Assembly: GCA_013399875.1 (NCBI GenBank)
Contig: VXAZ01007538.1
Span: 496,001 to 560,000 of the forward strand
DNA length: 64,000 nucleotides
Direction: 5' to 3'
From: Gymnorhina tibicen
Taxonomy: Eukaryota > Chordata > Aves > Passeriformes > Artamidae
Under the pieces are notes generated by a model that searched no databases, had not been told where the DNA came from, and was given only the letters and a program-made list of their open reading frames with translations. A program made the position numbers and the translations under genes. Shown here piece after piece: positions 13,401 to 25,090 of this stretch (positions within the stretch are counted from its first letter, which is position 1; each line of letters begins with the position of its first letter).

Positions 13401-16400
13401 TTCTTTTATCACTATTTCGGGAGCACTGAAATGCTGGAGGAATGAGTGGGTATGAGTGTGTGTGATATCAAACACCTGGGAGTAAAATACTAAAACAAAG
13501 CATAACTGTCTTTTATACTAATTTGTTTGGTGGTAAATATACATCCATAGTATTAAAACCAGTGCTGCAGTTCACATGTGCAAAGGCACAGATTTTTTTT
13601 TCTGCAATTCTTTTGAAGTCTGTAATTTTTACTGAATTTATAATAACCTTGCCAGGCCCCATTTAGGTATGGGATTCTGTTGAGTTTGGCTTCATGGAGA
13701 TGTATAAGATACTGGTTTTGTCTAAAGGTTGAGTATTTAAACAAAGGAATATAGTGGACATATTGAGTTCAGGGAGAGGCATTAGTCATACAGGTATATT
13801 TTTCCGTAACATGCTTGGGTGTGCTGCTTGGAAGTACAAAGGTGCTATTTTATTTCTTAAAGGAATTATGCATTGAGGTGCATCTATGTAATTTTTAAGC
13901 AGATGTAAGCTCCTGCTGCCTGAGCTTGAAGAAACTAAGAAGATATCTGCTAATGTTTAGTGTAATATAAAGACAGAGTATATTAGCTGTGGCTCAGTGC
14001 CATGGTAACACCATTAGGGTGTTACCCTGAACAGAACCCTGACTAGAATACGGTTTCTAGTCAGCTTCCAACACAGACACATCTTGCTGCTAGTAGAACC
14101 ATCTTGCAACTTTTCTTGTCATTAAAACAATCAGGATTCATTAAAAATACTTTATTAAAACAAAGAAAGCGTTCTTTAGGAAGCTGTGATCCTATGGATG
14201 AGTTCTGAATATGGAATTTGCATGAAGAAAGGCAGAGTTTAGGGAACAGCTAGTGTAAGTGTAGGACAATAGAAAGAAGCCCACAATACTTGAATCTGAA
14301 CAATGCAGAGCCTTCTCTTATACATCAGTGAGTGGGATGTTATTGATCCTGCTTATCGGAGTAGGTGAAATTTATATTGTTCACAGCAATAAACCTTCAC
14401 ATTCCTTGAAAGTGGCAATTGACAGTTAAATGTTGATTACTGTACTTTCCTACCAGTAAGAAAAGCAGAAACACTGTTGATCAGCCTGTACTGAGTGAAG
14501 CCTCAGAAGTTTGTTTTGCAGGAGCTCTTTGTAGGTTAGAGTATGGATCAGACAGCTCAGTGTGGTGTTGCTGTAAGAGTGGTAGAATGTTGGCATTAAT
14601 GATTGTGACCATTCGTTCAGATACTGGACAGCAGCGTTACATGAAGTGTCACATTACATCTCACAGGCTAATTGAACTGCTAAACTGTAGTCACTTCTTT
14701 CTGACCACTTTTTTTCTAAGTATTTTGTGGGCTGCACAGATTTTAAATAGCAACTAAAAAACCTGATGCTCCATTATTGCTCATTTTGTCATGTTACCAT
14801 GAGCATCATTCCCATGGAAGTCACCAGCTCTGTAGGCCTCAGTCTCTGGACCTATACCAAATACAAGGAAAGCAGTGATTCCATTTAAGTTAAACACGGC
14901 ATGGAAATCCAACTGCTGACTGTGCAGTTGCTGCTCTTGTCACACTTTGTACCAAAACTAATCAGTGTAATATGACCAGGAGCTCCAGAACTTTTTTGAG
15001 TGGTCCTAACATAGGAAAAAACCTCTGAAAAAACTCTTTTGCAGCTTGTGCTTTTATTTGTTTGGAACATGCACACGTGCAGGAAGAGATATTTAGGCTG
15101 TATTCCTTCTCTAGAGGAAAGGCAGTAGATCAGATCTTCGAAGGATACCAGTTTGAAGTGCCTTCATATTTAGGATGTCCCTGCAGGAGTGAACTGCATT
15201 GCAATTACCTGCACCAGACATTACTGGACTTAATGACTAAGAGTCTTCTTCCAAGTTATACTCCTGTAAGCAAGTAGGTGCTAAATATTTTCATTTGGGA
15301 TGGGGGCTGGAGTTGCTGTCTATGTAAGCATATGCTCACAGTCCTTTGTTTTTTAGGTCTCATGCTTGTGCTTTTCTCTGCAACACTTCTGAGTTAGCAA
15401 GACTTTGTATTCAGGGGTCTATTTTTTCATTGTCTCTTTTTCTTTTCTTTGCATGTTCCTGCTTATCTCACAAACACAAGGAACTGATCGAAACTCCAAG
15501 TTGAAGATAAATTTTGGAATAAGAGGAAACCTGTGTACGCTGAAAAGAAATTGCAGAAGGATTGTTAAGAAGACTCTAGAGTACAAGTTCTGGTATGAAA
15601 TTCTAAATATTTTCCTTGGAATTCAGGTCACTGTCTGTTCTGGAAGACAAACCTCGCTTAGCATAGATTATAGCATGTAAAATACTTCCACTGAGTCTGT
15701 GCAGGCCAGGCAAAGATTACTTTTTACTAGAAAAACTACGTTTAAATGGGTTCAGACTAGCATAACTCCTACTCTGTTGTAAATGGTATCCACTAAGATA
15801 TATTTTATCCTTTTATAAGCATCTTATATGTAAGAAAACTTTTTTTGGTATGGAAACTAGCCGCAAAGTCAGGTCAACTTTCTACCGCTAGATTTTTTGC
15901 CACTGTTAAAAATGTTTTGAGTATGATTTTTTTTCTTCCTTAAGATGTGGGAAGGAAAACCATTTGTAAATATTGCTTGAGATGCATTCTTCAATCTCCA
16001 CAATATAAAATCAAAAGACAATTCATTTTTTTAACACTGAAAATGTTGAAATATTGCACACATTTAAATAATGCTGTATCATTATTCACCTAGAAGATAC
16101 CTTGGTCTACTTCTGACTCTCTATTTCCACTGAAGGCACTAGCAAGCATTCCTGCTGATTTAAGGGCCCACAATTTGAATCCTTTATACTTATTGCAGAA
16201 GTTCTAAATTTAAATCTGCAAATTGGCACAAAGCAAGAAAAAGGGTCTTTCATTTAAAATCAGATGGCTAAAGCAAAATAAATTTTATTTAGATTTTAAA
16301 AACCTTAATTGCTCTTTTTTCACTTCCATAGCACTAGAATTACATATTTTTTTTACTCTTAATTATTTCCAGGACTGTGCTATGTAAAGACTCATCAGGC

Positions 16401-17449
16401 CAAAACGAGGTACAACCATGCATTACAAGTTGACTGACTGGAATTAGTCACCTAATCCTAGAGAAATGGCTTGATTATTTTTAATCTTATGTAGATGAAC
16501 TTTCTGGTACAATTTCAAAACCTTTCTCTTTGTAATTGCAAGCCAGAAGACTGGAAGGTTTCTAAGTATGTTTTCCAGGCCCAAATCCTCAGTGCTCGTA
16601 CATAAAGACTGAACTGAAATTCCAGTGAACTGAAATTCAAGCCATGATCTCACTGTTTCTAAGTGCCCACTTCAGCTGGTGTAAAGTGCTGCCACCAGAA
16701 GTTTGTTAGTTCTGTGTTCAGGGCAGCCAGAAGAAAGAACAGGGAGCAGGAGAAACTCATGGCAAAAGTAGTTTAGCAAGATGACACAAACTCTGGAATA
16801 AGGACCAGTGCTTCAGTAAAAATGAAATGGATAATCTGGCACTTTTCTTACAGTAATATAATCAGACATTTGATTCAAATGTTAGGCTCGAGTCAACTTA
16901 ATTATGAATCAAAAGAGCATCATAAAGGAAGTGGAAGCAAAACAATGTCAACGGGGGAGGCTAAGCATTCAGGTCCTAACAACACCTTCCACGCTTAAAA
17001 CTGCAGAAATAAGTCTGCAGTGTTCAGTTGTTCATGAGGGAAACAGCAGAAAATAACACATGGGAGTAATTCTAAAATTGATATATTCCATATAAATGTA
17101 ATTAAACTCCCTGACATTAGATGGGTTCAAGTAGAAGTCTTACACACTTCCATGTGCATATTCCAGATCTAAGATCTAAGATAATGAAATAGAAGAACAG
17201 GATAGATAGCAGAAGAGAAATCACTATGTAGAAACTATTGGTAGGTTCTATTTACAGAGTGCCTCATTCTTCCCTCACAAAGCACAGACTTCTAAAGGAG
17301 TTTTGAAGGGTCATGGTATAATCAGCTGCCAGTATCAAGGGGAGACAAAAGAATGAAGGTAGTCTTAGATGAATGGGCAAGGGGAATATCAAGCAGTTGT
17401 TGAATTACAGTGATTCAGTTGTTAATGCTGTGATCACCACTCATTCTGA

Positions 17450-17590
17450 ACTTGATTCTGGCAATTGCACGTCAAGAAGGATGCAGAAAACTTGAAAGGG
17501 GTATATAGAAGACCTAAAAGAATGATATAGTCCTTGGGACACATGCTTTATCATGAATGGTTGAGGGCACAGCTTAGTAAAAGTGGCACT
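17450..17590 (+). mobile_element. Possible very old CR1 fragment (plus)
   Basis: The run GAAAACTTGAAAGGGGTATA followed by GAAGACCTAAAAGAATGATA and a GGTTGAGGGCACAG block resembles the CR1 3' region, but identity is low and neither end is clear. Confidence 0.4.
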
Positions 17591-19938
17591 TCCAGACAGT
17601 AATCAAGCCATCTCTTGATATTATCTTTCATGAACTAACTTGAAACATTTGAGATAAAATAAGTAATATTCAAAACCAGATTATTCAGTCTTGCTGATTA
17701 AAAGAAAATCAAATTACTGTATCTTAGCAAATGAGGTAATAAAAAACAGACTAATTCAGACTACTATTAAGGATTTTTAATTTTTTTTCATTTTTGGAAG
17801 TACTAATGATTTTTTTAGATCACTCTTTACAATAGAAAATTAAGAAGGATGGTTTAGCAAAATAATCTGTTGAACTTCAGGAGAAAATTAATATAAGTAA
17901 GTCCTGTGGTTGGTGAGGTTTTATTTTTAATGCAACTCAAATTAGGTGATTAGTGGCCTTTTTTGACTTGATATGTACAGTAGAGGTACAGTCAATCTTT
18001 GCTGTAACTTTTGGAAGTTTAATTGCACATGGTCCTGGCAGAGAGTTCTTTGTGCAATTACCTGAAATTCTCCAGAATTCAGATCGCTAGTTCAGAAAAA
18101 GAAGAATAGAGGGACATCTGTATCAAAAAGACAGCAGGATGGTGTTAGTCAGAGGAGATGTTTTCAACTACAGCACATTTACTGTGGTTTGTCAGCACTT
18201 TCATAAAGGCATGATAGGGTCCCTTGTAAAATACCTGGGTATTTACATTTTAAATGCTCTTTTATCTTCTTTTTTGATGGGTAGTATTCAAAAAGTATGT
18301 AGAAAGTAAAGCAGCAGCTAATCCTGCAAAAGATAGCCCTGGGATACAAGGGAGAGCTGTGTACTGTATTTGCATAACATGTTGGTCTCAAAGTAGGTTA
18401 GACATCTGCTTAGCCATTAAGTTTTCTGTAAAAATACTGTTCCCTGTTAGTTCTGTATTAAACCCTTCTCCATTTATATTTTTATGTTCTTTAAAAATAA
18501 ACCTAGAAAAGATGTGTTGTTTTAACAATTAATAAAAACAAACTAGCTAAGGTGCGGAATGGTCCAAGATCAGCGTTCCAGAATTCTTTCAGAAAGAAGA
18601 AAGTCAGTCTTGATTGAATGGCTCATATTTATTTTTAAAATAATAAGGTTAGAGAAAATAAATATTGCGTGGAAGTGTATGCCCAGCTCCCCTAAAGTAA
18701 CACAGGGGTGTATGTTGTGTAAACAGAACTAACATGTGCTTAGGAACTGTAAGAGGTCAGGATTCCTATCTGTTAGGCTTCTTCTCTTCATTGTGGCCAA
18801 ATTTTTTCATACCACTGACAGAAAATAAATATTTAGTTATGATCAATAAATACCCCTGTTAATAACCACATTCTTTAAGCCATCTTTGTACTATATTTCA
18901 GTGGTATGCAAGATAGAGCTTTGCTTCAGATGTACAGGAATCTTTAAGCCCCTTTAGGAGATTCTCAGTTTGCTCTAAGAAATAGATTAAACTAGTTCTG
19001 CAGTTCTTCACTATTCATAATATTTTTCATATGTGACAGTGATGCAGTGTTTATTTTAAGAGTCAAAAGCCACAAGTTCAAATTCCCTTAAAGTCAATAG
19101 GGAAAATTGCTTGCAATGACTTCTAACTTAGAGCCTATACATTTTGATTTCTATTTTACTCATGAAATTTATGCATGACAATCTAATGCTAAGTGTTTTT
19201 TTATTTTTGATATAATACAGCATTTTAGTGTTCAGTGAGAGGATATAAAGAATATTCAGTAATACAAATGGTACCTTTCTATGAATGCAGTAAAAGTAAC
19301 AATATCTGTGGGATGACACCCAAGAATACTATCATTTATATCTAGTATCTTCCCAGTCTTAAAAAATATTTAATAACTTGATATTAATATCTGAGATTAT
19401 GCCATAAATCTGTATGGCTTCTTATAATGTATTTATTACCATAGAAATGAAACATCTTCCAGCAGCATAGTAAACAATGTCCCTAACATCTGTCACAATC
19501 TTTTCACACATCATGTCCCCAGGGTGAGAAGCATGTGCAGTACATGGCTATGTTTTGGTAGAATTTTTGTGTTTAGTTTGGGGCGTGTTGAAAACATTCA
19601 TGTTGACAACTCATAATCAATGTATAGTGTTACACAAAGTTATTCTGATTATGCTAATTGACCTATAGGCAAACTAGAAACTGAGCTGGATGCTGCCTGG
19701 GTAAGTATTTCATCTGGCACCCAGCCCACTCCTGCATTCTTTCCATCCCTCAGAGATGCTGGTCATTCATACCATGCACATCTGCGTCTGGCCATGGAGA
19801 AAGGGACAGCATATATCTGCTTGTGACACAAATACAGGCTTAGTCACAAGTGTGCATAAACCCCCAACACCTACTCATACATCACCGGGCAGCACAACAG
19901 AAAGGTGGGAAATCACTAATTTTGTTTATTATGTAATT

Positions 19939-20490
19939 TTTGTGCGTTAAGCCCAGTGGGCATCTGAGCACCACAAATTGCTCACTCACTCCCCCCAAGC
20001 CCCTATGAGATGAGAGAAGAGTAAAACTAAAAAAACTTAGGGGTTGAGGTAAAAAAAAGTTTAAAAGTTTATAAAGTGAAGGATAGATGAAAGGTGAGAG
20101 AAAGGAAAGAAAAGAAGTGGGGCAAAGGCGATCACTGTCCACGTCCCACATGCAGACTGATGAACAGCCAGTTCCAAGGAAATGGCAGCTAACATCCCTA
20201 AGGCCCCGTTTTCCCTTATTATGGCTGAACGTGATGTTACATGGCAGGGAGTATGTCCTTGGTTAGTTCAGGTCGTCTGCCCGCTTGCATCCTCTCCCAA
20301 CATATCGCACCCCTGCAGTCTTCACTGTGGTGGGAGTGAGAAAGAGAGAAGGCCTTGGTGCTGGCCAAGCACTGTTCAGCAATAGGTAGAACCTTAGTGT
20401 GCTGTCAGCACTGCTTTGGTCAGGTAACTAAAAGACCATGTGAGCTGCTGGGAAGAAAGTTAATTCTGTCCTAGCCAGGCCCAATATGAT
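19939..20490 (-). mobile_element. Solo LTR of an avian endogenous retrovirus (minus orientation)
   Basis: The reverse complement has the layout of a widespread bird ERV LTR I recognise: a 5' part resembling the conserved 'aagttaatt' start block near 20460-20480, a mid-LTR region with a degenerate TATA-like site near 20215-20225, and the conserved 3' block 'caattgctcactcactc'-like at about 19975-19995. No gag, pol or env remnant flanks it, so it looks like a solo LTR left by recombination. It is diverged and its ends are only approximate. It lies in the presumed 5' intron, antisense to PCGF5. Confidence 0.65.
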
Positions 20491-23400
20491 TATTTAGCAG
20501 GATCAGTTAGGAAGCATTTGAGACTTAACCTATAAAAAGCTATAGAGAGCATCTGAATAACAAAACATTTTTCAGGAAGGAAGAACACAGTATTTTATAG
20601 ACAACCTTAGTGCTTTTGAAGAGATTTCATAGGTCGCATGGTGCAGGACATGAATATTTCTAACTCAAACTGAGAAAGAAATCCACACATAAAAGATATT
20701 CAAGGTGCATATTTTTGTGTGCCACTGAAGTTGCTCAAGAATTGAAAGAATTGAGAAATAAGAATTTATGTTTGTCTTGGACAAAAGTTTGTATTTAGGT
20801 CAATAAGTACTCTGTTTCATTCCTTTTACTGCAGAAAACGAGACGACTTATACAGTTGTGTGCATTACATAATTCTCAACTTTCTCTAACTAGAGTATCA
20901 ATTTTCTTGTGCAGGAGCCTTTTGGATGTTTTGACTAAATGTCTTATGTTTCTGCCTACTCCTGTCTAATATAATGCATTCCTTTTTTAGAGAAATGAGA
21001 TCCGAAAGATCATATTTGGCATTAGTCTCTGGTGGAACTGAATTTTTTGCTGGAATCTACTGAGTTTTGCAGGTTTACTCTCAGTGCTGTTTTGGGGATA
21101 GAGAGAAAAAAGGTTGCTCTTATTTTTGTTGACAAAGAGTCTGTAGGAATGTAAGCAGTCTAGTGTTCCTCACGTGAGTAGTTTTCTTTGCATAACAATG
21201 TTTGAATACTGTGTGAAAACTTTATTCTTTATTCTTTCCTCATCTCTGCTCACATGCTAGTGAAGTGAGTCACTGACTCCACTGTGAAGCAGAGAGTTTG
21301 CTTGAGTGCTTATGAAGTATTGGAAGTACTTTAGACAGAATAGAAGGTACTTACAGTGTCTAACCATCCTGGGTTTGGGAGGTGTGAGGAAGGGACTAGA
21401 AAAAAGAACAGAAATTCGGCAGTCTCAAATGAGCAGTTTCCGCCTCTGCAGTGATCACAGCCTAAGCAAACATAGCAAAACACCCTTGGGACTATAATGT
21501 AATCCTTGTGGCTTTGGGACTGAGAGGTGCAACAGAGCAGTAGACCAAAGGACCACTTCAGTTCTGAATAGTCCACAGGCTTCCAGCACACTTGTATTAC
21601 ATAATGTGCTGGAATTTTCTCATGTAAGAATTACAGGAGTTAGAAGGAGTGGCACTTTGTTCTCCCAGTTATCAACACACTGTGGACACTGGTGGCATCC
21701 TTTATTTGATTTCTTCACCCCTGGTTATTGGGAGATTGTGGTACTTGTGCGTGTGTGGAATGAGAGTAGTTTACAAGCACGTTTCTAACCATGCTGCACA
21801 GTGCAATGATGGAGCTGTTATATTTAAACCTTACTGCAGAGTGAATCTGTAACAACATTCTTCTATTTCCAACCAAAAATACTTTCAGTTAATTACAAGC
21901 ATAAAATGACACAGTATTTCTGTTTCGGTGATTATTATTAACTGCTGCTTTGTAAATTAGCATAACTGTGCATTTTTATTTCCTTTTTAATACTTTTTTG
22001 TAGCTGTAAAACACTATATCAGCACTAGATGTGTATTAACAAACAATCTCTTCATCACAGCAGAGGTAAAAGTACATTTAAATACGTCACAGAGACATAA
22101 AAATAACTTGTTTCATGATGGTATTGTGTGGGATTAGGCTGTGTAAACAGCAATATTCATGTTCATGAGATGTTTGTTAATACGAAAAAGAAAGATAAGT
22201 TGATGTGTCTGAATCTTTGTCATCTTAAGTGATCATTTGCTCTTGCTTAAAATTAAATTCAAAACTGCAGTTCAAACACAAAGTTCTGTTTCAGTTGCAA
22301 GCATATAAAATTTTGTATCTATAAATACACAGACACATACTATATAAGGCATGAAGTTGTGAAGAATCCAGCTTTTTATCTTCAAATATTTTATCTTGCA
22401 AAATGTTTTACTTGCCTCCACATGCTGCAAATTTTAGACTTAACTCTTAATTTTTTACCAGTTCTGTTCTAATACTATCTGCCAATATCTTGGTTATCTT
22501 CAGGAGCTGGTATCAATAGCAGTATGAAGCAAAACGTAGGTTAAGTGCTCAGTATGGCTATTTTTTAAAAATAAAATCTCTCACCTCAGAGATTAGGTGT
22601 CTGGTTTAAATGCATGTCAAATTAACATTCAGATGAAGACTGATGTTGTGATTAACGCATTGTATTGGAATTTGAGAGTTGGAGGTTTAATTCCTAGGCA
22701 GTCATTTCTTCCTGTGTGGCTGACAGCAAAAATTTATTAGGAAACAGCTAGAAATATTTTAGTCTTTATGTAAAACAGGCTTAGTAACACATCCTTTTCT
22801 TAACACAGTTTATGTTGGAGACTTTTTGGAGCAGATGGACTCTCAAAAGGGTACATTTGCACTGCAGCTGAAGGTATTAGCTGAATGGATATATTTGGAT
22901 ATATTTGCTCAAAATGTAATCTAGCCAGTTTTGTTAAATACCAATAAAAATAGTGTCAGGTGTTTCAGTAAATGGGACCCAGCTTGCCCTGGACCTTGTG
23001 TGACTGGATTATGCTGATATATCTGTTCACTTCCATTATTAATGGAGTTAGCCAGTTAAAAGAATAGATCTGCTTTTCCCTTTCAAAAAACAAGCTGTTT
23101 TCGTTTTATCAATTTTTGTCTTACTCCCTTACTAAATACTGCAGTCAACCTTTAGATTTTCTTCTGATTTCTTTTCTTGTAGAGACAAGCATTTTCCATC
23201 CTCTGTCTTCCTTTGGCCCTCCCTGCCCCAACACACAAACTCTTCCTTTATGCACAGAAGACCAAAAGGCTCACCTCTGTGGCTGTTTTGCTCAACAGAG
23301 CTCTTTTACTGGGCAATACTAGTTGACAGTTGCCCCAGAATTCCCAAGGTGTATGATTTCCTTGGTGCTTTCGGAAAAGCAAAAAATAGACATAATTAAA

Positions 23401-24449
23401 GCTTGAGTCCGTAGAGCTTTGGCCAGATTTCCCTGGAGCTGGATCGTGGTAATATATAGTGTAAAGTTGGCTACCCTCATTCTCATCCTGAACCACACCT
23501 AACAGAGAGCCTGTTTGCAGCCTGAGTTACCCACTTCTGAAATGGCATTCTCCTCTAGGGCAATTGGGTTGTAGGTGTTCTAAAGTCAAGTAAAGAACTG
23601 AGTATAAAACTTAGTTGATCGAGTAGGGTTCTATATTGTGAAAGGACATCTGCAATTTGAGATTGTTGAGTTTTCCTCTTCGAGAAGGATTTCGACTCCT
23701 GTTACATAAATAACATGGAGTAACATCTCTACCCCAGAGCCATACTATTTTGAAAACACAATTATTTCTCTAGAAGCTGAATTTGTTCATCAGATTTTGA
23801 GTTAAAATTTGGTGCCTCTGCAAAATGCAGCAACCCAAAGAAGCAGGAGAATGCAGAAGGAAGATGAGAAATTAAAAACTTGAATGAAGGGAAAAACAAG
23901 GGAAGTTGGGGCATGCAAAGCAGCCATTAACCCAGTTTAACAGGACTGTGTATATAACAGAACTGTGTATTTTGCTGTTATGCACTATTCCAGGAAGCTT
24001 ACTATAATGGTAGCTTTGTCCTTAAATTAGTAAATAGTAGTTTTTTCATAATTTAAATTTTTAGACATGTCATGGAGCAAATGGGAATGGATACAAATCT
24101 GCTGTGCAATATGATACCGATCTGTACTGATTTTTAGGAAAATGCAGTGGCTTTTGTTTAGTTGACATTTTGATGCTCAGCGTAGTGGATCCCATAGGGC
24201 AATGTAGACATGGAGGTGACAGAGCCAGTGCAGGCTTGGGTGTATCCCTAGTAACCATGCTGCACACTCAGGAGAGACCAATGCCGTGGTGTGAGAGCAG
24301 ACCCCAGCACTCACCATGGCATTCACCTCTGATACAGGTCAGACTCAGCTGGCCTGACTAACACTTTATACACTCCCTGTCTGCAGGTAGCCTAAAACTG
24401 CATGAAGTGAACATGTTCCAGACCTATTGAGTAACTCTGGTTAGTATTT
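20491..24449 (+). other. Presumed 5' intron between the LTR and the CR1 pair
   Basis: Nothing recognised except the MIR-like element at 22640-22800. Confidence 0.5.
22640..22800 (+). repeat. MIR-like tRNA-derived SINE remnant
   Basis: A degenerate tRNA-like head with a box-B-like GGTTTAATTCC near 22684-22694 is followed by CCTGTGTGGCTGACAG and, after a gap, TGTAAAACAGGCTTAGTAA, the order seen in MIR/CORE-SINE elements. Strongly diverged, as expected for an amniote-age element. Confidence 0.5.
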
Positions 24450-24850
24450 CACAGAATCTCAGAACCACTGAGGTAGGAATGGATCTCTGGAGTTCATCTC
24501 TTCCACCTCCCCTTCTTACAGCAGGATCAATAGAGGAGATTGTTCATGACCTTATCCAGTTTGGTTTTGAAAGTCTTCAATGATGGAGGCTCCACTGGGC
24601 AAACAATTCCAGTGTTGCAACAACCTCATGGTAAAAATCACCTGTTTCTGATGTTTGAGTGGAATTTCCCGTGTTTCAATATGTGTCCATTGCCTCTTGT
24701 CCTTTCACTGGGCACCACTGAGAAGATTCTTTATCAGTCTTTTTTCTCCTTCCTCCGTCAAGAATTTACAGACGGTAAGGTCTCCCCTGACCTTTCTTTC
24801 CTGCAGGCTAAACACTCCCAGCTCCTGCTGTCTGTCCTTGTGTAGATAGA
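24450..24850 (-). mobile_element. CR1 retrotransposon 3' fragment (minus)
   Basis: Begins with the reverse-complemented CR1 terminal repeat (CACAGAATCTCAGAA) and continues with the family's familiar 3' region, including the TCCACTGGGCAAACAATTCC and CCTCTTGTCCTTTCACTGG blocks. Open frames here are by chance or ORF2 shadows. Old copy with several mismatches to the family as I know it. Confidence 0.8.
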
Positions 24851-24859
24851 TTCTACATT

Positions 24860-25090
24860 TGTTCACCTTCACAGTAGATTCTTTTTCCTAGTGCTTAAAT
24901 GAGATTTCCTATGTTTCAGTTTGTCCTGTCACTGGACAATACTGAGAAGTCTCTTGCTCTGTCTTACTTTCCCCATCAGTTATATATACACATTACTAAG
25001 AACCCGCTCTGAGCAAGGCTAAACAACCTCAGCTCTCTCAGCCTCTTCTCATATGACAGAAGCTCCAATCCCTTAATCACCTTAGTGACT
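24860..25090 (-). mobile_element. Second CR1 fragment, adjacent (minus)
   Basis: Repeats the TTTCC..TGTTTCA..TGTCC..TCACTGG..ACTGAGAAG block seen about 250 bases earlier in the neighbouring copy, then continues with the GAGCAAGGCTAAACAACC and TCAGCCTCTTCTCATA blocks. It is therefore a separate insertion or a local duplication of the same CR1 segment, in the same orientation. Confidence 0.7.

Larger units (their letters stand above)
6350..19930 (+). other. Presumed PCGF5 5' intron, first part
   Basis: AT-rich unique-looking sequence. Apart from the MIR-like piece near 13.35 kb, two short inverted repeats and a doubtful CR1 near 17.5 kb, I see no gene. That it is intron rather than intergenic depends on the distal island being a PCGF5 promoter. 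Confidence 0.5.

Noticed and set aside
22640..22720. tRNA-like sequence with a box-B resemblance
   Set aside because: It does not fold into a complete cloverleaf by eye and is better explained as the head of a MIR-type SINE.
24540..24845. 101-codon frame
   Set aside because: Lies wholly inside an antisense CR1 fragment.
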